Source of the DNA: Parus major
Lineage: Eukaryota; Chordata; Aves; Passeriformes; Paridae
Assembly: GCF_001522545.3 (NCBI RefSeq)
Contig: NC_031799.1
Coordinates: 29,879,565 to 29,943,564 of the forward strand
Direction: 5' to 3'
DNA: 64,000 bases
A program made the position numbers and the translations under genes. Below the pieces are notes generated by a model. The model was given only the letters and a program-made list of their open reading frames with translations. It did no database searches and was not told the origin of the DNA. This document shows, one piece after another, positions 58,041 through 64,000 of this stretch (position 1 is the stretch's first letter; the number at the start of each line of letters is the position of its first letter).

Positions 58041-61000
58041 AGTATGCACATTAACTGCTAAGCTCATTCTTTATAAACAGCTATTAATAAAACAGATATT
58101 TACATTCCAAAGTATGAAATATGGATCCAAATCAACTTCACATCTTAGAATTTACTTGTATAATTCATAAGTCAGTGACAAACCTAATGAATTAGTCACA
58201 TAACTGACACATTAGAGACAGAACTTTGAATTTGGATGCATGTTTTATTTAAAGCTTGGTATGCTATATTAATAAATCATGAAAATATACTTCTGACTCA
58301 GTCATAATAATAAGAAATAATAATGTAAGAAATAATAATAATGTAAAGACTAGCATCTTTTGGTGAAAAAATTGTGGGAGGAAAGGTAATTGAATGACTT
58401 TGTGTTATTTGGCTGGCACAGACAAGTTAAGTGGTCCGTAGCACTTTCAGATCCTTGTTGCTTTCTGCCAGTTTAAAGGACTGATAAATCCATGTAGGCT
58501 TGACTACTATAAAAGGTTGTTTATATTTAAGGTAAGCAGCAAATACTGTCCACTCTGTATCAGGAATGAGATGGGAATTTTTCATTTCTAATTGCCCGAG
58601 TTCTTACAGGGCAACTTCAAATCTCTTCCATGACAACTTTTCTGTACTCTTTTTCCATTCACTTCTACATATCAAAGTGAACAACTCTGTAAGCGGCAGA
58701 AAAATAATCATATATTGAAAGCCTGTTTGATAACAAATTAAAATGTATTACTTTGAATGGGAACAGCTTTGTTAAGAGCTTCCATATTGGAGGAGTGGAA
58801 AGCAAAAAAGAAATACAGGAATGACATACAAGCATAAAATTATGAATTTTATCATTTAGGAGATATTTTTACTGCTTATACTTTGCTGTATCTAAGACTC
58901 TAAAATTCTCAGAGTTAAGGAAATAATGAAGTCATGTACATATCAAGTCACAAAGTTGCAATTATAATAGTAAAAAAAAAGGCTTGTGATAAAAGGTGTT
59001 GTTTTTTTTTTTTCCTCAATACCACCAAATCCTTCACAGCTTGAACATAATTTGGTAGCCTGAACATTAATGGTACCATTTTTCTTCTATATGTACCTCT
59101 AGACTGAGTCATTGCCAGTTAAAAAAAAGTGACATGCCTTTGGTGGAAAGAAATGTCTAAGCTCACTGGCAATCAGTAACAGCTTCAAAGTGCTAAAAAT
59201 ATACATATATTTGTTAGATGAATCAAAACCCTATTCAGACTCTCAGTAACAAAGTGGCATTTTGTACAATGAAAATTGTACATGATCTCAGAAAAAATTG
59301 CCACAAGTGCTTATTTTGTATTCTTATTTTGTATTCTACTGGGTGATATCTAGGTTTATTAGTTAAAATTTCACTTAAAATCTGCGTGTGATATATGACA
59401 TGCTAATTCATGATTGGTAGTAGAGCTTTAAGTTTGCTTCAAAAAAGGAATGATACACAATTCTTTTAAATTATAGAACCTCTTTCTAGTCCTGGTTGAA
59501 TTTAATCTATGATTCTTAATCTCATTGCATCCATATAGGGTATCTCCACAAATGATCCAGTTTTAATCTACACATTATCTTCTTTTCCTTCCCTAATCGT
59601 GGTATAGTTTGTCCTCATTAAAATGCTGGCTATTAATTCCTCTGCATAGCCCATAATACTTACTCATTAGCAGTCCAGCAGTCCACTAGTATCTTTTAAC
59701 TACTGTTTTTTTAGTTTTCTTTTTACTTTTGACTACATTTGCAGTGCATGCTGGAGATTAACTTGCTTTTTTCTCCTCAAAAGCCTGTGAGGATCACATA
59801 TATGAGAATATGATATTTAGTCAGATTGAAGATGAAGGAAGAAAGAGTGAACAGAAGATCAGAGAGATGCAAAGGCAATAGGTTGCTTAATGATTGTTAG
59901 TCATGTGTAACCCTTTGCCCTCACTTAACCAGGGTTCTTAACCTTTTGCTAGGAGATTAAGTCAAAACATGATGTCCTTACATTCACAAGGAGAACAAAT
60001 TCCTTGTGACATATGGAAACTCCCAGTTGTTGTGAAGATGAGTAAGGAAGGACGAATAATCTGAAGGAAAAGGAGTAACTTGGTTTTAGGAAATTCTGCC
60101 TTTTCCTTTGAGACACATGCAGAACTCTTGACACAATAGACACAGATATTTGTAAAGCTAGCAGGCCTGAATTTATGCCTGTATTTATAAGAAATATACA
60201 ACTAATATCACATTACAAGGACCTCAGATGCTTTCCCTTTAAGATATTTAGTGCCTGCAAATATGAGATAAGGTCTCTGAACAAAAAAAATTCTGGGTTC
60301 ACAGTGCTGTTTCCATGGAGTCCAAATGCTGGAAGAATGAGACACAGATATGAAACACCACAGATAATGAGAATAGGAGTTAAATTTTTGTTTCTATTGC
60401 ATGGCAGTTATAACACATTAAGTGTTAATTTGCACAAGATTTGTACCTAAATCTTTCTTAAATGCTCAAAAGTTAAAAAATTAAAGATTTCCTTAATGTT
60501 TTTTTTGATTCATTAATTTGATATAATCATAAGAGAATCTCATGTCCCTGAAAGGAGAGGGAGGGGGAAAAAACCTTTATGCCTGCCATCTATAGAATAA
60601 AAGCCTTCCAAGATTAGAAATTAATTCAAAAGTTTCTGCATTGTAAAAAAAGCATTTTGTTAACAATGCACTGGCAAGAACACCACATGAGTACATGGGA
60701 AAAAAAGAGGAAATTAAGATATAGCTGTTATATAGCTATAAAATTCAGCTGAAGGATCAATGTATATTTATCCAGTTTTTAAAAAAAGTGTTTTTTGACG
60801 CTTCAATTGTCTATAACATAATGTTTAAAGAAGCAAATTCCTACAGGAGAACTTTAGGAATTAAAGTTATGTTATTAGCCTGGATCAAGGAATATAAATA
60901 GAACCAGGAAGTGCCTTAGAGTTGAAACTGAGTAAGGATATCTTCCATCATCTCAAGACACAAGCCTGTTTCAGTTAACAAGACAGGCCCTCAAATCTTC

Positions 61001-61979
61001 TGGAGAGCTCATAAAGTCAAATGCATGTCTTCTGTCTTGACAGATGCTTCATGAGCTGTGATAAAGAATAACTGATTACCCATGTATTGCATAAGATACA
61101 TTTGGTAAATCATGAATCATCTATTTGAAGCAGTGAGTTCTTTCTACTTTATCAGTAGTCTGGCACTTCTCTAAACTACACTTAGACTTCTGATGCCCCA
61201 AATAATTAGACCTAGAAGGATGGTGAAGTAAGTGACAAAAGTCTATGGGTCTGACCTGAAATTTAAAAAATTCAATTTAAACATGGACCAGACATAATCA
61301 GCAGGTTTTGATAGTGATGATCTATGGAAAAGGAGATCTGGGACTTCTCTGAGCTGGTCATGGCCAGTTACAGGTAGCTCTGCTATCCATACTATCCTCT
61401 ACTGAACATACAACTGTACCCATCAGAGGAGCATATGGTGCCTCTGCAGAAAGTATATTTAAGGAAGGATATTGATATCTAAAAAAGAAAAGATGCAACA
61501 GACCAACACTGAAGCAGATGTGACACCTGAATGGAGGCAAGAGGGAAAATGAAGGAGTTGCCAGGATATAAGGGACAACATATCAGGAGAGAGAAGCAGA
61601 AGAAAAAAGATGTCAAGGAGGCAAAAGTAAGACAGCAGAGTAGCAGTCTTCTGAGGAATGCTGAAGGAGCAACCCTAGCAGTGAGGAGCAAAGAGAGGCT
61701 CAAATAAGGACTAAAACAGAGACACATACCATAGAAGACTATAGGATAAAGGCATCTGAGCAGGGTCTGGAGCAGAGACACCCAAATAAGGCAAAGCACA
61801 GGCAGTAAAATAGGGCTAGTACTAGGAGACAGCTAAGGAAAGAGAGAATCAAAACTGGTGAGTTTTATTTGGTCCATGATAACACAGAAAAGACCTCTTT
61901 TGTAGATGGCAAACAGCATATCTAAAGAACCCCACTGGCCACAGCCCTAGTAACCAAATCTAGTTAGCCCTGCCTTATT
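58041..61979. other. Intergenic, no gene seen
   Basis: AT-rich sequence with an AAT-rich run near 58305-58345, poly-T at about 59002-59013, a small perfect hairpin TGTACAAT/GAAA/ATTGTACA at 59263-59282, and a 13-bp direct doublet TTATTTTGTATTC at 59311-59336. A purine-rich plus strand near 61490-61800 gives a Leu/Phe-rich minus-strand frame that is not a gene. Confidence 0.5.
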
Positions 61980-62035
61980 CGTGGACTAGACTTGAGAATT
62001 CCGGTGGTGCCTTCCAGCCCCAGCTGTTCTGAGAC
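61980..62035 (+). mobile_element. CR1 LINE terminal fragment, plus strand
   Basis: GTGGACTAGACTTGAGAATT, then GGTGCCTTCCAGCCCCAGC and TGTTCTGAGAC, matches the sense-strand CR1 end (GGACTAGATGATCTC...GGTCCCTTCCAACCCCAGC...TTCTGTGAC). It is only about 55 bp long, so the call is modest. Confidence 0.55.
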
Positions 62036-64000
62036 AATTGGGGTTTGTTACCAACCATGGAAAGTTCCTCTTTCTCAAACACTTCATTAACACCTTTTTA
62101 AAATACATCTGAGAGTTTCTAATAAAATTTAAGACCTGTGATAAATGGAAAATGGATGAACAAAGGAATGAGCAGGGCAGTTTCTGTTCTATATGTCTTC
62201 TTATTTGTTCCTCTTGCAGAAATAACATTGTTAAGAGTTCTGAAGGACTACTGCCAGGTAATGTAGAAAAGTGGGAGGCAAAGGTCATTCAGTACACTGG
62301 AAAATGAATAGGTAGAGAAATGTCACAGCATTATGACCTGTAGTTATATCATATATATATATATTATATATAATATTATATATATATAATACCATGTATA
62401 TTATTTGCTTCACCTTCTTGATCAAGATGAAGTTTCTGTCGTAGAATTAAAAGGGAGAAACTGAACTGACCAACTGACTTTTGGTATCAAAATAGGTCTG
62501 TTACACTTTGAAGATGAGGACAAAAGTAGTACCCAGAAAGACAGTGACATTGTATCAGATTAAAAACAGCTTTTAAAATGAGCAGGTTTCTTGAGAAGAA
62601 TTGTATTGGTGTAGAAAATCTGAAGTCCAGGACTATCTAAAAAATGGGACTATTGCTAAAACTAAGTGTATTGGGTGTAGCTTACCATCCTAACACTCAT
62701 TTTTTAAAGAGGCTGCAGTTATTTATTTCCTAGTCTCATTTCAGGACTCAAGATATTCTGGTGGTTTCATTATAAGCATAAAGAAATATTTGCCCAGATT
62801 AAGGTTGACTTGCTATTTTTCCTTTTTGTATAGTGGTTTGACAGTACCATGAAAAATGATACGGCAAAATATAGTGTTTTGGACAATATCTCATCTTGGT
62901 CCTCAGACATTCTAACAAATACTCCCCACCCTCTCCTGCTATCTAACTGTCCACTCAAAACTTAAGGAAAGAAAATTCACACATTCTAAAATGTGTCTTC
63001 CTTATTTTAGAGAGCCAGGCTGATGGTAAATAGTTTTTTAGTAATTTCAAAAAGAAAAGTTAAGCTAAGATAAACCACTAGAAGACTAAAACACCATACC
63101 CATATTTCACTACTGTTTTTTCCTAACTTTCAACTGATTTCTGTATAAGACTAGAAAATTTTTATCTTCCCAATAATTTAACATAAAATGTAAGCAGTTC
63201 TAGGAACAATCTCACACAAACCTCTAAATAACAGCTGAATAAAACACGCATAAATGTGCAGAAAGATGCATGGATTTAGTGTTCCAGTGACTGTTTCATT
63301 AGCTGTTTATTACTATCTAGACAATAACTGCAATTTTATTATATTTTGCATATATATATTGGTCAATCAGTTCAATGTAATTTCTCCTGATGTATAACAG
63401 TCATAAATTAGTCTATAATTTTTCCTTGTTTGCTTTCCTTTATAGTAATTTACTTTTTAGTAGAAATCACTATCTTAATTTGTTTGGTTTACTTTTTAGC
63501 TTTGAATGATCAGCCTAGACCAGTGTTTGATTTACGTTATCAAATATAGGATGCATTTCTAAAGCCTTTAAGCATCACACTGCTGAAAAAACAAGGCGCA
63601 GTTTAGAATGATTGTGAAGATTACTCTCTATAAGCCTTCAAATCAATAGTATTGATTTCAATTTAAGGTTTTATTTATCCCTGTTATTTCATTTAGTAAA
63701 GATCTACTATTTATCTAGAAGCAAGATGTAAGCATTTAGACCAAGTAATCTTTTTTTCTTTCTCATATAATCAATCTCTTACCCTGCACTCTGAAGAACT
63801 GTCCAACAAGTAGTGAATTTTTCAGCAGAAAAGACACATTTGTTTTACATGTCATAAATAGTCAAATACTTTTTTGTGTTTTAAATTCTATTTTTTTATT
63901 AGAGCTATATTAGCAGTAATAAGCAGTAATAAGTACAGGAAAAATTCTTGTCTGTAACAATGATCTGTTCCATTGATGTGAGCAGCAATCACATTCCACA
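62036..64000. other. Intergenic, AT-rich palindromic tract
   Basis: No gene is seen. A nearly pure A/T tract of alternating TA and TATTA at about 62347-62391 is self-complementary and could extrude as a cruciform. The rest is unassigned AT-rich DNA to the window end. Confidence 0.55.

Noticed and set aside
59263..59282. Small perfect hairpin with a GAAA loop
   Set aside because: An 8-bp stem is short enough to be chance in 64 kb and has no supporting context. It is listed only within the surrounding intergenic entry.
61479..61799. 106-residue minus-strand frame with many Leu, Phe and Cys
   Set aside because: It is the complement of a purine-rich stretch, with no domain or start context to support it.
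1..64000. CRISPR arrays, bacterial operons, rRNA or tRNA genes
   Set aside because: No regularly spaced direct repeats with unique spacers, no ribosome-binding-site and start patterns, and no tRNA A/B-box pairs or rRNA cores were seen. The repeat content is vertebrate (avian).

Overview
The window reads as an intergenic, AT-rich stretch of a bird nuclear genome, most likely a songbird. The evidence is the repeat content: CR1 LINE fragments, many with the avian CR1 3' tail (AATCATAGAATGG-type when antisense) and CR1 endonuclease and reverse-transcriptase peptides, together with solo LTRs of avian endogenous retroviruses, several carrying intact target-site duplications (TSDs). The lineage call rests on recalled repeat families and was not checked against a database. 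I found no protein-coding exon, tRNA or rRNA that I can defend. Nearly all open frames are short, lack protein-like composition, or are by-products of LTRs, CR1, microsatellites or a GC-rich island. The window is best described as a gene desert.

Layout. 1-7 kb: AT-rich, apparently unique sequence. 7-14.5 kb: accessory-rich, with CR1 pieces, two copies of an unrecognised interspersed repeat (9772 and 11146), three LTRs of different families head to tail on the plus strand (about 11.85-13.57 kb; the last flanked by CATGG), then CR1 endonuclease and CR1 3'-end pieces. 15.8-19.3 kb: three CR1 pieces on the minus strand and an ERVL-like LTR split by a second LTR flanked by GCCATC. 19.3-24.6 kb: quiet. 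24.6-29.4 kb: the densest repeat block, with a 950-bp CR1, an LTR fragment, a 1.1-kb LTR split by a 557-bp LTR (TSD GCCACC), a CR1-like piece and a complete 1098-bp solo LTR (TSD TCTTG). 29.4-38.3 kb: mostly quiet, with one CR1 reverse-transcriptase piece. 38.3-39.6 kb: a CR1, a perfect hairpin, and then a sharply bounded CpG island with a 30-bp tandem repeat and candidate CTCF, CRE and E-box sites. 43.75-45.56 kb: a perfect 98-bp inverted repeat around a 1.61-kb spacer. 47.3-53.9 kb: a TG microsatellite, a solo LTR (TSD AATGC), an LTR fragment, an old local duplication, and a solo LTR (TSD GTGAG) that has acquired GAT/GAA-type expansions. 54-64 kb: quiet apart from a 44-bp x 3 minisatellite, two short CR1 tails and microsatellites.

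The LTRs appear to be solo copies, since no retroviral gag, pol or env reading frame is visible. Nested TSDs give an order of events: the ERVL-like LTRs at 18.4 and 26 kb were present before the 6-bp-TSD LTRs landed in them. The items that ordinary avian repeat annotation does not explain are the perfect inverted repeat and the isolated CpG island.
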